Below are positions 32,726 to 45,600 of a DNA stretch of 64,000 nucleotides, one piece after another. Position numbers and translations under genes: made by a program. The notes beneath the pieces are model-generated. The model was not told the DNA's origin, made no database searches, and saw only the letters and a list, made by a program, of their open reading frames with translations. Source of the DNA: Symbiodinium natans (taxonomy: Eukaryota > Sar > Dinophyceae > Suessiales > Symbiodiniaceae). Within the stretch, counting starts at the first letter, position 1. Each line of letters begins with the position of its first letter. The stretch is taken from contig CAJNDS010001202.1 of the NCBI GenBank assembly GCA_905221605.1, forward strand, positions 507,354 through 571,353, written 5' to 3'.

Positions 32726-32937
32726 TCTTTCGGCTTGTCTTTTGTTTTTTTTGTTTTTGTTGTTTTTTTTTTGGGGGGGGGGGGGGTAGGGTTTAGGGAT
32801 GAAGGATTTGAGGGGTTTCTTGGGGGGGCTTTAGGGCTTGGGGGTTCCATGGCTTCGGGGCTTGGGGGGATTTTGAAATTCCAGGGGCGTCCAGGGTTTA
32901 GTGTCTAGAAATTGAAATCTAGGGCATTTACGAATTC

Positions 32938-33020
32938 CTAAACCCTAAACCCTAAACAATAAACACTAAACCCTAAACCCTAAACCCTAAACCCTAAACC
33001 CTAAACCCTAAACCCTAAAC
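32938..33020 (-). repeat. CCCTAAA array
   Basis: About twelve units. Confidence 0.95.
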
Positions 33021-33225
33021 CTTAATCACTCAGGATCCCGGGGCTTTTAGGGTTTAGGATGCAGGGCTGAGTCTTGCCGATGCTTGGGCATGGGGTGGGG
33101 GGACAGGACATAGAAAAACTACATCGCTGCAGCCAGTAGTGGCAGTCCGTAATAGGGATTATGATAAGTTGTACGATAATCCGAACAACGATTGTGAATA
33201 AAAGGGGGAACATCTACCAGGACTG

Positions 33226-33525
33226 TTGGGCCCGGCCAAGCGAAAAAACAGCTCGGGACTGCACGAGAAACTTGCCGCCATGAGGTACAAGAAGCTCCAA
33301 GCCCCGAAAAAATCTCCAAATCTCGAAAGCCTACACCACTTGACCCCCACCAGCCCCGCCAGAACAGAAAAGAACCGAAGACACGGAATCTTAAACACAG
33401 CAACCAACTCTTACGCCTCAAAGCCATGCTGCCGGGGGAGGGCTGGCTTTCAGGGCCGTCTTGTAACCGTCGGCCTTGGTAACTTTGGGCTTATGGCTCA
33501 GGTAGGTTTAGGGCTTAGCGTTTAG
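33226..33525 (+). other. Coding-like island
   Basis: Plus-strand frame starting AKRKNSSGLHEKLAAMRYKK, basic and helical. Directly upstream is a degenerate hairpin-element-like stretch (33135-33210). Not confirmed. Confidence 0.2.
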
Positions 33526-33865
33526 ATCGTTAAGTGAAACTTTGGGTTGGTGTTGTACCTCGGCCTCCGGGAAGGAAGGGCGCCATTGCCTGTTCTGCAC
33601 CCCATGCCTAGCGTCTGTTGCAACCCGTGCTTTGCGAAGGAGGCCACACCCCCAAACTAAACAAGGATGGCCCTTAAAACCCTCCGAAAAATATTCCTGA
33701 GCATGATCTTCTTGAAACCACTAAGGGAAAGTCTAAACTATCCCAAGGGCATACCTAGTAAAGGGAATAGGGGCCCGCTGGTGGTGCTCCTTGGTTCAAG
33801 GGGTTTGCCCTCGGGTGCCGACTTAACCCCTCGAGTGCCAAATGCGCGTGTCGAGGCCCAAGCCC

Positions 33866-33945
33866 TACACCCTAAACCCTAAACCCTAAACCCTAAACCC
33901 TAAACCCTAAGCCCTAAACCCTAAACCCTAAACCCTAAACCCTAA
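33866..33945 (-). repeat. CCCTAAA array
   Basis: Eleven units. Confidence 0.95.
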
Positions 33946-34472
33946 GCTTGCGTTTCATGTGCATCTACTCCGCTGTCGCAAAACTGTCGTGTAGGTCAAG
34001 GAGCATAAGGTCCGTGGCGGCACAAGTCCTGCGGGTCTCTTTGAAAGGTGGAGCAGCACGAGTTTTCTACTCCGGGTGAGTGCTTTAAATGGGCCTTTAT
34101 GGTTTTGGGTCTTGGAGGGGGGGGGGGGGACCGGAGAGACTTTTGAAGGGTCAAAAGGGGCCCTCGGGACCTGTGAAACCCATGCCGTGCCCCCGAACTC
34201 AGCTTCCGAGCTCCATTTGCAACCAGCTTGGGGGGTTTCCGACATTCGGGCATAAAGAGAATCATTCTCTTTGGGGGGTCTATTTGGGAGGGTCCCCTTG
34301 TTTTCGTAAACTCCCATTTCTGAAGGACCAACTTTTCACAGTAACTTCGAACCTTCGCTCAGCCCAACCGAAAGCGAACGAATTCAGGGCTTGAGGGCAT
34401 AAGGGTTTAGGGTGTGTAGGGAGTGAATGGTGTGGGGCTCACAGGGCTTACAGGGTTTAGGTATGGGGCCTT

Positions 34473-34860
34473 TTGGTCTGCAGTCGTCCTATTCTGATCC
34501 AAAGGATGGATCAGGGGGGACTGGCAGCCCTAAGCGTCTCGGGCTTGGGGGTCTGGGAGCATCTGGCGGCTTGGTCTCGGTTTAGGGTTGAGTGTTGCAG
34601 GTCCCTCCAGTACCATCTCTTCACAGCTCGCTCTCGCCACAAGAAACCAAAACGACCCTAAACCCTCAAACTTACAACGCCTCAGCTGCGTCCTGAAACT
34701 TTCCGAAGAAGGTCTCCAGCGCCTCCTGACCAGAGGCTTTGGGCTCAGGAGGAGCAATGCTTGGGGTTCATCGTTGACCCTTCTTTCAGGTCTGGTGAAG
34801 CTCTATACTTTCTACAATGAACATGATGGCCACACATGGCTAGATCTCTAAAGTACTCGG
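34473..34860. other. Coding-like island, strand unclear
   Basis: Plus: LSCVLKLSEEGLQRLLTRGF and LVKLYTFYNEHDGHTWLDL. Minus: RRRWRPSSESFRTQLRRCKF. Either could be an exon; no splice signals decide it. Confidence 0.2.
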
Positions 34861-35136
34861 ATGGCCCTGATTCCTCTTGAGCCTAAGAGGGGAAGAAGTG
34901 CCCCAAAGGCCTACCTAGAGTATGGTCCCTTGCTTGGGTTCCCCCTGTCACGCGGCACCGTGTACCAAGAAGGGACCAGAATGTTGACAACCGTCGACAT
35001 GAGCCCTGACTGAGCTAAGACTCTCCTCAGGCGCCCCGGCACGAATTGTAGGTTTAGGGCTTAGGGTTTAGGGTTTAGGGTTTAGGGTCTAGGGTCTAGG
35101 GTCTAGGGTTCAGGGCTTAGGGTGTAGGCTCTGGGC

Positions 35137-35205
35137 TTTTGCACCTTCTCGTCCTTGTTGGGCACCTCGGGCGCGTAGGCGGCGGTGGTCCACAGCAGCA
35201 GCCAC
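35137..35205 (-). CDS. Orphan exon WLLLWTTAAYAPEV
   Basis: One base, 22 codons, two bases: WLLLWTTAAYAPEVPNKDEK then VQ. It looks like the end of a signal peptide (WLLLWTTAAYA) followed by a charged mature start. Acceptor GTGTCAG after CCCTAAA-type repeats, GC donor. It could join the exon at 35478-35592 if that one uses a GC donor (phase 2). Confidence 0.4.
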
Positions 35206-35477
35206 CTGACACTCCCACAACAGTCACGGTTTGGGGTTTAGGGTTTAGGCTTTAGGGTTTAGGTTTTAGGGTTTACGGGCTTGGGGTTTACAGGGCTTCA
35301 GGCAGAGGCCTTGGGCAGGGCGGCTTTCTACCAGCTGCGACATGCACAACCCTTGCAAGCCCCACAAAAACCTAGCAAACACGACAAACCTTGCACAAGC
35401 CCTACACAAAAAAAACCCTAGACCCTACATAAATATCGATACCAAAAGAAAACGGGACAAACCCTACAAAACAAAAC

Positions 35478-35592
35478 CCTACAGATTCGAGTGCGCCAAG
35501 GTCCCGGCTGTGCGCTGCAGATGTCGTTCGTCTCGTTGGAGGTCTGGAGGCTCGACATGGGCGCACAGGGCCAAGGCCCGATTTCCCTGGGC
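35478..35592 (-). CDS. Orphan Cys-containing exon
   Basis: One base plus 38 codons: PREIGPWPCAPMSSLQTSNE then TNDICSAQPGPWRTRICR. The acceptor is a good pyrimidine tract, TTTTTGGTTGCAG; the donor is AGG|GTTTTG. Third-position GC is about three quarters. Another minus frame is also open. Confidence 0.4.
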
Positions 35593-35777
35593 CTGCAACC
35601 AAAAATTCTAAACCCTAAACCCTAAACCCTAAACCCTAAACCCTAAACCCTAAACCCCTGGAAACCCTAAACTGGTGGGTGGCTGGGACCGGGAGCGTGG
35701 GCTAGTGTAGCTCAGGAGAGGCGTGCGTGTTGCTGTGGCCCTTCGTGCTCGCGAGGTCATGAAAGTCCGAAGACTAA

Positions 35778-35864
35778 ATGTTCAAGCACCAACTCGACTG
35801 GATCGAAGAGCAGCTACGCTTGATCCATATGGCCAACGCGGCTGGCGTTGCTGGACCCAGCTAG
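35778..35864 (+). other. Short plus-strand coding-like ORF
   Basis: Twenty-eight codons from ATG to TAG including FKHQLDWIEEQLRLIHMANA, a strongly amphipathic helix. An in-frame TAA sits directly before the ATG. Could be chance, a small exon, or part of a gene on the plus strand. Confidence 0.2.
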
Positions 35865-36175
35865 CGCGACTGACCTGTCATGTACACAGGAGAATGGTAA
35901 GGGTATAATATTCGTTACTCAGCTACCTCGACGTCGGCGGTTTGTTTCGAGAATCCCTTTTGGGGCTGAGTGGCCTGAGGCCTTGAAGATTCAGAACTGC
36001 AGGCCTTGTGGCCTTGTACTTTTTTGTGCGGGTTGCCGGCCCCGAAACTTCACGGTTTTCCGGGTACTCTAGGGTTTAGGGTCTAGGGTTTAGGGTTTAG
36101 GGTTAAGGGTTTAGGGTTTAGGGGTTAGGGTTTAGGGTTTATTAAGCTTTAGGGTTTAGGATTAGGTAGGTGGTC

Positions 36176-36260
36176 GCAGAAAATGTCGGGCAACTTCGCA
36201 AGCGAGCGCTTCGCTTTTCTCCATTTGTCCGAGCTCTCCAAGCAATTCGGGTATGTCTCC
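36176..36260 (-). CDS. Orphan exon, strand ambiguous
   Basis: One base plus 28 codons: ETYPNCLESSDKWRKAKRSL then AKLPDIFC. Acceptor ATGCCAG, GA donor. The plus strand reads MSGNFASERFAFLHLSELSK, also plausible. It lies about 250 bases beyond the stop of the JmjC-like gene, so on the minus strand it would belong to the next gene. Confidence 0.3.
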
Positions 36261-36511
36261 CTGGCATCTACATCACCCTTTGCAAACCCTATAAACCCTA
36301 AACCCGATAGCGACTCATAAGGCACGATGAAAGCCCCTAAGAAACTCGATCAGCCAAAAAGGGAGAGCAAGCGGGCTTTTGGAACTGAGGGCCGGAGGGC
36401 GGGGGGGGGGGGGTTTGGCTAGAAACATCCCGACCGCCCTCCCCTTCCCCGCCGGGCCCTAAACGCGAAACTCCCTCAAAGTTAGAGGATTTTGGGCTTA
36501 GGATAGAGGGA

Positions 36512-36606
36512 TCACTTATGCGCCATCATCTCTTCCAGCAGCTTACACTTGGCTTCCCATGGAGGGTAGTCCGACAGCTCTTCGAGGTAGGAGCAGTCCC
36601 TTGGAT
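36512..36606 (-). CDS. JmjC-like gene exon 14, C-terminal
   Basis: Reads PRDCSYLEELSDYPPWEAKC then KLLEEMMAHK and TGA. Acceptor AAGCCCGCAG. It is charged and helical as expected for a C-terminal tail. It is in phase with exon 13, but 3.9 kb of intron separates them, so missing exons are possible. Confidence 0.5.
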
Positions 36607-39600
36607 CTGCGGGCTTAGAAGCTCGAGGACTTCGGCTTTGGGGGGGCGGTTTGGGGGGGAGGGCCGTTAAAACCGTATAAGGGGGTTGACGATATGAAGG
36701 CGCTAGGGTCGGCACCGCTCCATTGGCTTGAGTCTTTAACGCGGCTGAGGTTGGGGGGGCTTGGGGTTCGGGGCTTGGGGATTACAAGGAGAAAGACAAT
36801 CCCAGAGCAACCCGACAGGCCCACTTCAAGGCAAGCGTCTTCATGAAGAACATCCGCGCCAGGCCTTCTTGGGGTTTAGGGCTCAGGGATGGTTCCGGAT
36901 TGGAGGAAGCTTTGGGTTGGCTGGGGGGTTTTCGCTGTGGCCTCTGCAAAGGCTCTGGTGTCTAGGTGGTGGGTTTCCGGATGAAAGTCGGGCTGGTTTT
37001 GTAGAAACCTGCGAGGTTTTGGGGCTTGGGGTTCACCTTGAAAGAAGTGCTTTGGTGTCGAGGGTTTGGGATTCTTGCTGTTCGGGGGGGGGAGGCGGGA
37101 GGTTCAGGTTTTGGTGGGACATTAGGGGGGAAAAGAAGGGGGATTTTCCAGACTCGTCTCAAGGATTTCTCTGGCGCGCGCAAGTCCCCAAACCCCCTCG
37201 GTCCTGGAACTGGCATCTGCCAAGCCAGCATGACCTTGCCGCCACAAGGAGCCAAACTTTGAGAACCGAGAGAAAGGCAAAGGTTAGACTAGAGGTTGCA
37301 GGGTTAGCTAGCTTAGCTAGCTTAGATATGGAGATTAGGGCGGTGTGAATCTGAGGCCTGTGCTGGTATGGGCCAAAAAATCTCAGCTCTCTGAAATATA
37401 CGCAAATGCGTGCAGTCACTTGGGCAGTTGGTTTTTCAACGCCTGGCGTCTAGGGGGGCCATGTGGCCGGAAATATACCCGGCTGATGCTCATGATGCTC
37501 CCCTCCTGCCTCGTCAAATGCGCGCAATCACTTGGGCAGTTGGTTTTTCAACGCCTGGCGTCTAGGGGGGCCATGTGGCCGGAAATATACCCAGCTGAAG
37601 CTCATGATGCTCCCCGCCTGCCTCGTCAAATGCGCGCAGTCACTTGGGCAGTTGGTTTTTCAACGCCTGGCGTCTAGGGGGGGCATGTGGCCGGAAATAT
37701 ACCCAGCTGATGCTCATGATGCTCCCCTCCTGCCTCGTCAAATGCACGCAGTCACTTGGACAGCTGTTTTTTCAACGCCTGGCGTCTAGGGGGGGCCATG
37801 TGGCCGGAAATATACCCAGCTGATGCTCATGATGCTCCCCTCCTGCCTCGTCAAATACACGCAGTCACTTGGGCAGTTGGTTTTTCAACGCCTGGCGTCT
37901 AGGGGGGCCATGTGGCCGGAAATATACCCGGCTGATGCTCATGATGCTCTCGTCAAATGCGCGCAATCACTTGGGCAGTTGGTTTTTCAACGCAAGGCGT
38001 CTAGGGGGGCCATGTGGCCGGAAATATACCCAGCTGATGCTCATGATGCTCCCCTCCTGCCTCGTCAAACACGCGCAATCACTTGGGCAGTTGGTTTTTC
38101 AACGCCTGGCGTCTAGGGGGGGGGCATGTGGCCGGAAACATACCCGGCTGATGCTCATGATGCTCCCCTCCTGCCTCGTCAAATGCGCGCAATCACTTGG
38201 GCAGTTGGTTTTTCAACGCCTGGCGTCTAGGGGGGCCATGTGGCCGGAAATATACCCAGCTGATGCTCATGATGCTCCCCTCCTTCCTCGTCAAATGCAC
38301 GCAGTCACTTGGACAGCTGTTTTTTCAACGCCTGGCGTCTAGGGGGGGCCATGTGGCCGGAAATATACCCAGCTGATGCTCATGATGTTCCCCTCCTGCC
38401 TCGTCAAATGCGCGCAGTCACTTGGGCAGTTGGTTTTTCAACGCAAGGCGTCTAGGGGGGCCATGTGGCCGGAAATATACCCAGCTGATGCTCATGATGC
38501 TCCCCTCCTGCCTCGGCAAATGCGCGCAATCACTTGGGCAGTTGGTTTTTCAACGCCTGGCGTCTAGGGGGGGCCATGTGGCCGGGAACATACCCAGCTG
38601 ATGCTCATGATGCTCCCCTCCTGCCTCGTCAAATGCGCGCAATCACTTGGGCAGTTGGTTTTTCAACGCCTGGCGTCTAGGGGGGCCATGTGGCCGGAAA
38701 TATACCCAGCTGATGCTCATGATGCTCCCCTCCTGCCTCGTCAAATGCGCGCAGTCACTTGGGCAGTTGGTTTTTCAACGCCTGGCGTCTAGGGGGGCCA
38801 TGTGGCCGGAAATATACCCAGCTGATGCTCATGATGTTTTCCTGCTGCCTCGTCAAATGCGCGCAATCACTTGGGCAGCTGGTTTTTCAACGCCTGGCGT
38901 CTAGGGGGGGCCATGTGGCCGGAAACATACCCAGCTGATGCTCATGATGCTCCCCTCCTGCCTCGTCAAATGCGCGCAATCACTTGGGCAGTTGGTTTTT
39001 CAACGCCTGGCGTCTAGGGGGGCCATGTGGCCGGAAATATACCCAGCTGATGCTCATGATGCTCCCCTCCTGCCTCGTCAAATGCGCGCAATCACTTGGG
39101 CAGTTGGTTTTTCAACGCCTGGCGTCTAGGGGGGGCCATGGGGCCGGAAATATGCCCAGCTGATGCTCATGATGCTCCCCTCCTGCCTCGTCAAATGCGC
39201 GCAATCACTTGGGCAGTTGGTTTTTCAACGCCTGGCGTCTAGGGGGGGCCATGTGGCCGGAAATAAAACCTGCTGATGCTCATGATGCTCCTCTCCTGAC
39301 TCGTCACATGCGCGCAGTCACTTGGGCAGTTGGTTTTTCAACGCGTCTAGGGGGGCCATGTGGCGGAAACATACCCAGCTGATGCTCATGATGCTCCCCT
39401 CCTGCCTCGTCAAATGCGCGCAATCACTTGGGCAGTTGGTTGTTCAACGCCTGGCGTCTAGGGGGGGCCATGTGGCCGGAAATATACCCAGCTGATGCTC
39501 ATGATGCTCCCCTCCTGCCTCGTCAAATGCGTGCTCACGTGGGCAGTTGGTTTTGCAACGCCTGGCTTCTTTCTAGGGGGGGCCATGTGCGCGGAAATAT

Positions 39601-42600
39601 ACCCAGCTGATGCTCATGATGCTCTCGTCAAATGCGCGCAATCACTTGGGCAGTTGGTTTTTCAACGCCTGGCGTCTAGGGGGGCCATGGGGCTGGAAAT
39701 ATACCCAGCTGATGCTCGTGATGCTGCCCTCCTGCCTCGTCAATTGCGTGCAATCACATGAGCAGTTGGTTTTTCAACGCCTGGCGTCTAGGGGGGCCAT
39801 GTGGCCGGAAATATACCCAGCTGATGCTCATGATGCTCCCCTCCTGCCTCGTCAAATGCGCGCAATCACTTGGGCAGTTGGTTTTTCAACGCCTGGCGTC
39901 TAGCAGGGCCATGTGGCCGGAAAAATGCCCACCTGAAGCTCATGACGCTCCCCTCCTGCCTCGTCAAATGCGCGCAATCACTTGGGCAGTTGGTTTTTCA
40001 ACGCCTGGCGTCTAGGGGGGGGCCATGTGGCCGGAAATATACCCAGCTGATGCTCATGATGCTCCCTTCCTATCCAAAGTTTGAAAGGAGAAAAATAAGG
40101 TTGAAGCAACACCCCTCCTTGGCTGTCATGCGCTTAGAAACCCACAAGCCACAAAGCCAGCCGCAGAGCCAGCCAGGACAATGTACTCATGCAATATAGG
40201 GGCCTTAATGATTAGAATAGGGTTTTGGGGATTGTTTTTGCCTTACTACAAGGGAATCTAAGGGGAGACTATTCGTAACTATTCCGAACCCTATAGTAGT
40301 GTCGTAGACCCTGACACTAAACCTACTTGCGATTCCCGTGGCAAGGAGCAGGCCGACCGAGATTCTTGAACCCTAAAACCTACGCCGCCACCAAAGCATC
40401 GCTTCCAAAAACCCTTTGCATAACGACAAAAGAAGGGACAGCACCAGGCGGAAAACACATTACCCCAAAAAAAAGGGGGGCCAAATACATTACCCAAAAA
40501 AAGGGGGGCCAACACGTCCCTCGGAGCTTGGGGGGAGCTCAGCTCGCTGCGCTGGGGCTGCTCTCGGTGGTTTGCACCGCGTGGGGCGTGTTGACCTCAC
40601 AGGTCTCAAGCACTGACAGTAGGTTATCGAGTCCGGGGGGGGGGGCTGTAAAATCCGATGGTGGGAGCTTGGGGCTTATTGGGGGGATTGATGGGCCCTG
40701 CGTGGTACCCTGGAACTACGAAGGAATACACTGTACACACTGTATTGGAGGCCCAAACTCAACGGCTTCAGCGACTAGGGCCTCAATTAGGGCCTATGAT
40801 CTGGCACTCTACACCCTAAGCAAGGGTGGGGCTCCCAAATGCGGGCTAGGCGCCGGAAGGTAGATCAGCTCACCAGCACCCACCACGCCCTCCATGCCTC
40901 GCACGCGCGCCACGTTCGGCTGCCGTCCTGCTTTCGGGCCAAGGGTATGTTAGGGGGCTCTGGGGATTTTTCGGGTGTAGGGTTTAGGGTTTAGGGTTTA
41001 GGGTTTAGGGTTTAGGGTTTAGGGTTTAGGGTTTAGGGTTTAGGGTTTAGGGTTTAGGGTTTAGGGTTTAGGGTTTAGGGTTTAGGGTTTAGGGTTTAGG
41101 GTTCAGGGCGTGAATCTGGTTGAAGCGGCTTAGGGGCTCTATGTCTCCGAAAAAACTACGGCTCCTTCTCACTTTTACCACCCAAATATAGTAGAAAGGA
41201 GTCAAGAGACCCGGCCCCTGACTTGGGGAAACCCGGCGTAACTGAGTTTTACTGGATATTCGACATTTGATCGACGCAAACCCCCTTGAGGACCATGTTT
41301 TTGGTTGCAACACACACAATTTTGGGCTCATGCCTTTACCACTGCTTCTCTGAACAGAGAAAAGTTTCTGTTGCTCCGCAAAGGCGGGGAGGAGGTCTGC
41401 AAAAGGCAAAAAAAACTGAATACTGTAACGCAAATTTGAAGGGGTCCCTGTACCAGGTGTTCACATGATGGAGTGGTAACATAAAGAAAATTGCTAGGAA
41501 ACTATTCTCATAAGTGCCAGACAAGCCGAGGCCCCTCCACAACAACCAAGGCGTGCCCTGAACACCCCTAAGCCGCCCTAAGCCCTAAACCCTAAACTCG
41601 AAGCTCTAAACCCTCAACCCTAGCCCCAAACCCTGAACCCTAAACCCTACACCCTGAACCTTAAACCCTAAACCAACCTGCGTCTGGTTGCACCAAGTCT
41701 GCGGAGAAGACTCGATCCGCGTACTCGCTTCCTCTCGAGGCCCAGGTTTGGAGGTGGAACTCAACTCTGGTCCCCCCGCTCCCGACCCCTTTGGGGTTCT
41801 TAGGGTGTCTAGGGTTTCTAGGGGGTTTTTAGGGTTATAGTTCTGACCCCCTTATTGGGTTTTGGGTTTTGGGTTTTGGTGTTTTGAGGTTCTGGTGCTT
41901 TTGTGGTTCTTTCTAAGGGTTTGAGGGCTTAGGGTTTAGTGGGCGCGATGAGGACCCAAGAGGTGTGCCGAAAACAGACTTGGGCCCAGCCGCCAGTTCT
42001 TAAAACGCAAACGAAAGACAGGAAAATATTTAAACAAAAATGAAAGTGAAATTACAATAATAACAAGGACAATAATAACAATAATATAATAATGAGGCTT
42101 GCGTGTGGTGGGCCCCAGATTAGATGAGGTCCCTTTGACGATGGTACTTCGAAAACAACGTACGTTTTTGGAGGCCAGGCCAGTGCCACAACACAGTTTT
42201 CTGCACCCTGTCGCGTTCCTTGAAGAACACGTGAACCCTAAGCTTGGGGTCATCGACTCTATACTACTATAATTCCTATAAAGGTATACGAACCATGAAC
42301 CTTTTTAGGGTTCCTTTGGTCCCCAAGGCTGCTTTAACTTCGAATTCCACCCACAGGCGCCAGAGTCACATCTCGATTGTGGGCGGTTCCTGTCTTGGCC
42401 CGCCTCCGAATTCCGGCCGCTCGTAGAGAAACTCAGTGGAGGAGGGGGCGGCCACCACCACCCGCTTGGATCCATGGAGCATCCACAACCTGCTGTAAGG
42501 GGTCGGAGTAGTTGCTAAGAGTGTCTAGGGTTTAGGGTTTAGGGTTTAGGGTTTAGGGTTTAGGGTTCAGCATCTCTGGTCCAAGCATTCACTAAGGGTT

Positions 42601-45600
42601 TCTGTCATCACCCTACGTGTTTGGCATCACCCCTCCCTCCCAGATCCCTCTTCATCTGAATTACATATCTTCTTTCTTACTTTAGTTGATCATTTAGCTC
42701 GCAACATTCTTTCTCGATTCGGCACCGTCTAGTCAATTCGGCACACGGATAATACACAGCCGCGTCGGTTTTCTGGATTTTTTGACCAAAACCGAGCCTT
42801 CACCGGTTTCAAAAATTCCTTGCCTCAAACTCCGACCCGCCTTGAGCACCCCAAATGAAGGGGGACCCCAGGATCGGCCCGGCTCCCTATTAGAAATGCG
42901 ATTTTTTAGTACTGAAATCGACGGTCCCGGGTGGGCTCTCGTTTTCTGGATTTTTTGACCAAAACGGAGCTTTCACCTCAGGATTGCAAGTTTTTCAAGG
43001 CTTTTCAAGGTTTTTCAGAGTTTTTCAATGTTTTTTAAGGTTTTTCAATGTTTTTCAGTGTTTTTAAGCTTCAATGCTGATGAAGGGCCGCCCCCGCGGA
43101 AAACCCATCAAAAAAAAACTTTTTTCCAATCAAAAAAAAACTTTTCCCGACCAATCTAAAAAAAACTTTCCAAAGATCAAGAAAAAACTTTTTTCCAATC
43201 AAAAAAAACTTTCTTTGGGTATTTATAAGAGATCTAGAATGAATCTATTCGAGAAGCGGGAATCAAAAAAAAACTTTTTCCTAATCAAAAAAAATCCTTG
43301 GTAGTCTACAAGAGGTTTTGCCTCTCTTGGACGATACCGCATTCGACGCAAAGATATGTATAGTTTAGTGTGCATGTGTGTATATATATGTGTATATATG
43401 TCTTGGGCGGCAAAACAGACACTCCTTTCTGCACGGCTTAAAAAAAGCGGGGGGGGGTTGGGGGGGGGGGCGCAGCCCCCCCCCATTTGCAAACACAATG
43501 CTCACACGATGTTTTTCAACTAGTTTCTTGGGCTTTGAAGCACGCTTGGTACGGCTTAAAAAAAAGGGGGGGGGTGGGGGGGGCGCAGCCCCCCCCCCCC
43601 ATTGCAACACCCTGCTCACATGGTGGGCGTCAACAAGTTTCTTGGGCTTTGAAGCACGCTCTGCACGGCTTAAAAAAAGCGGGGGGGTTGGGGGGGGGGG
43701 CAGCCCCCCCCCATTTGCAAACACAATGCTCACACGATGTTTTTCAACTAGTTTCTTGGGCTTTGAAGCACGCTTGGTGCGGCTTAAAAGAAGCGGGGGG
43801 GTCACGCTCTGCACGGCTCAAAAAAAAGAGGCGGGGGGTTTGGGGGGGCGCAGCCCCCCCCCCCACTTGCAAACACAATGTTTTTTTCAACTAGTTTCCT
43901 GGGCTTTGAAGCACGCTTGGTTAGGGTTTAGGGTTTAGGGTTTAGGGTTTAGGGTTTAGGGTTTAGGGTTTAGGGTTTAGGGTTTAGGGTTTAGGGTTTA
44001 GTTTAGGGTTTAGGGTTTAGGGTTTAGGGTTTAGGGTTTAGGGTTTAGGGTTTAGGGTTTAGGGTTTAGGGTTTAGGGTTTAGGGTTTAGGGTTTAGGGT
44101 TTAGGGTTTGAAGCACGCTTGGTACGGCTTAAAAAAAGCGCGGGGGGTTGGGGGGGGGCGCAGCCCCCCCCCCCCCCATTTCTGCTCACATGATGGGCGT
44201 CAACAAGTTTCTTGGGCTTTGAAGCACGGCTCTGCACGCTTTTGAAAAAAAGCTGGGGGTTGGGGGGGGCGCAGCCCCCCCCATTTGCAACACAATGCTC
44301 AAACACGATGTTTTTCAACTAGTTTCTGGTCTTTGAGGCACGCTTGGTATGCTTAAAAAAGCGGGGGGGTTGGGGGGGGGCGGCCCCCCCCCATTTGCAA
44401 ACACAATGCTCACACGATGTTTTTCAACTAGTTCCTTGGGCTTTGAAGCACGCTTGGTACGGCTTAAAAAAGGGGGGGGGTTGGGGGGGGCGCAGCCCCG
44501 CCCCCCCATTTGGAAACACCCTGCTCACATGATGGGTGTCAACAAGTTTCTTGGGCTTTGAAGCACGCTCTGCACGGCTTAAAAAAAGCGGGGGGGTTGG
44601 GGGGGGGGCAGCCCCCCCCCCCCATTTGCAAACACAATGCTCACACGATGTTTTTCAACTAGTTTCTTGGGCTTTGAAGCACGCTTGGTACGGCTTAAAA
44701 AAAGCGGGGGGGGGTTGGGGGGGGCGCAGCCCCAGCCCCATTTGCAACACCCTGCTCACATGATGGGTGTCAACAAGTTTCTTGGGCTTTGAAGCACGCT
44801 CTGCACGGCTTAAAAAAAGCGGGGGGGTTGGGGGGGGGGGCAGCCCCCCCCCCCATTTGCAAACACAATGCTCACACGATGTTTTTCAACTAGTTTCTTG
44901 GGCTTTGAAGCACGCTTGGTGCAGCTTAAAAGAAGCGTGGGGGGGTCACGCTCTGCACGGCTCAAAAAAAAGAGGCGGGGGGGTTTGGGGGGGCGCAGCC
45001 CCCCCCCCCACTTGCAAACACAATGTTTTTTCAACTAGTTTCTTGGGCTTTGAAGCACGCTTGGTTAGGGTTTAGGGTTTAGGGTTTAGGGTTTAGGGTT
45101 TAGGGTTTAGGGTTTAGGGTTTAGGGTTTAGGGTTTAGGGTTTAGGGTTTAGGGTTTAGGGTTTAGGGTTTAGGGTTTAGGGTTTAGGGTTTAGGGTTTA
45201 GGGTTTATTTAGGGTTTAGGGTTTAGGGTTTAGGGTTTAGGGTTTAGGGTTTAGGGTGGGTTAGGGTTTAGGGTTTAGGGTTTAGGGTTTAGGGTTTAGG
45301 GTTTAGGGTTTAGGGTTTAGGGTTTAGGGTTTGAAGCACGCTTGGTACGGCTTAAAAAAAGCGGGGGGGGGTTGGGGGAGGGCGCAGCCCCCCCCCCCAT
45401 TTGCAAACACCCTGCTCACATGATGGGCGTCAACAAGTTTCTTGGGCTTTGAAGCACGCTCTGCACGGCTTAAAAAAAGCGGGGGGGGTGGGGGGCGCAG
45501 CCCCCCCCCATTTGCAAACACAATGCTCACACGATGTTTTTCAACTAGTTTCTTGGGCTTTGAAGCACGCTTGGTACGGCTTAAAAAAAGCGGGGGGGGT

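Noticed and set aside
37345-40199. Repeated frames resembling a tandem-domain protein (QLVFQRLASRG, YPADAHDAP)
   Set aside because: The 112-bp unit is not a multiple of three, so the same DNA is read in all frames in turn; this is satellite DNA.
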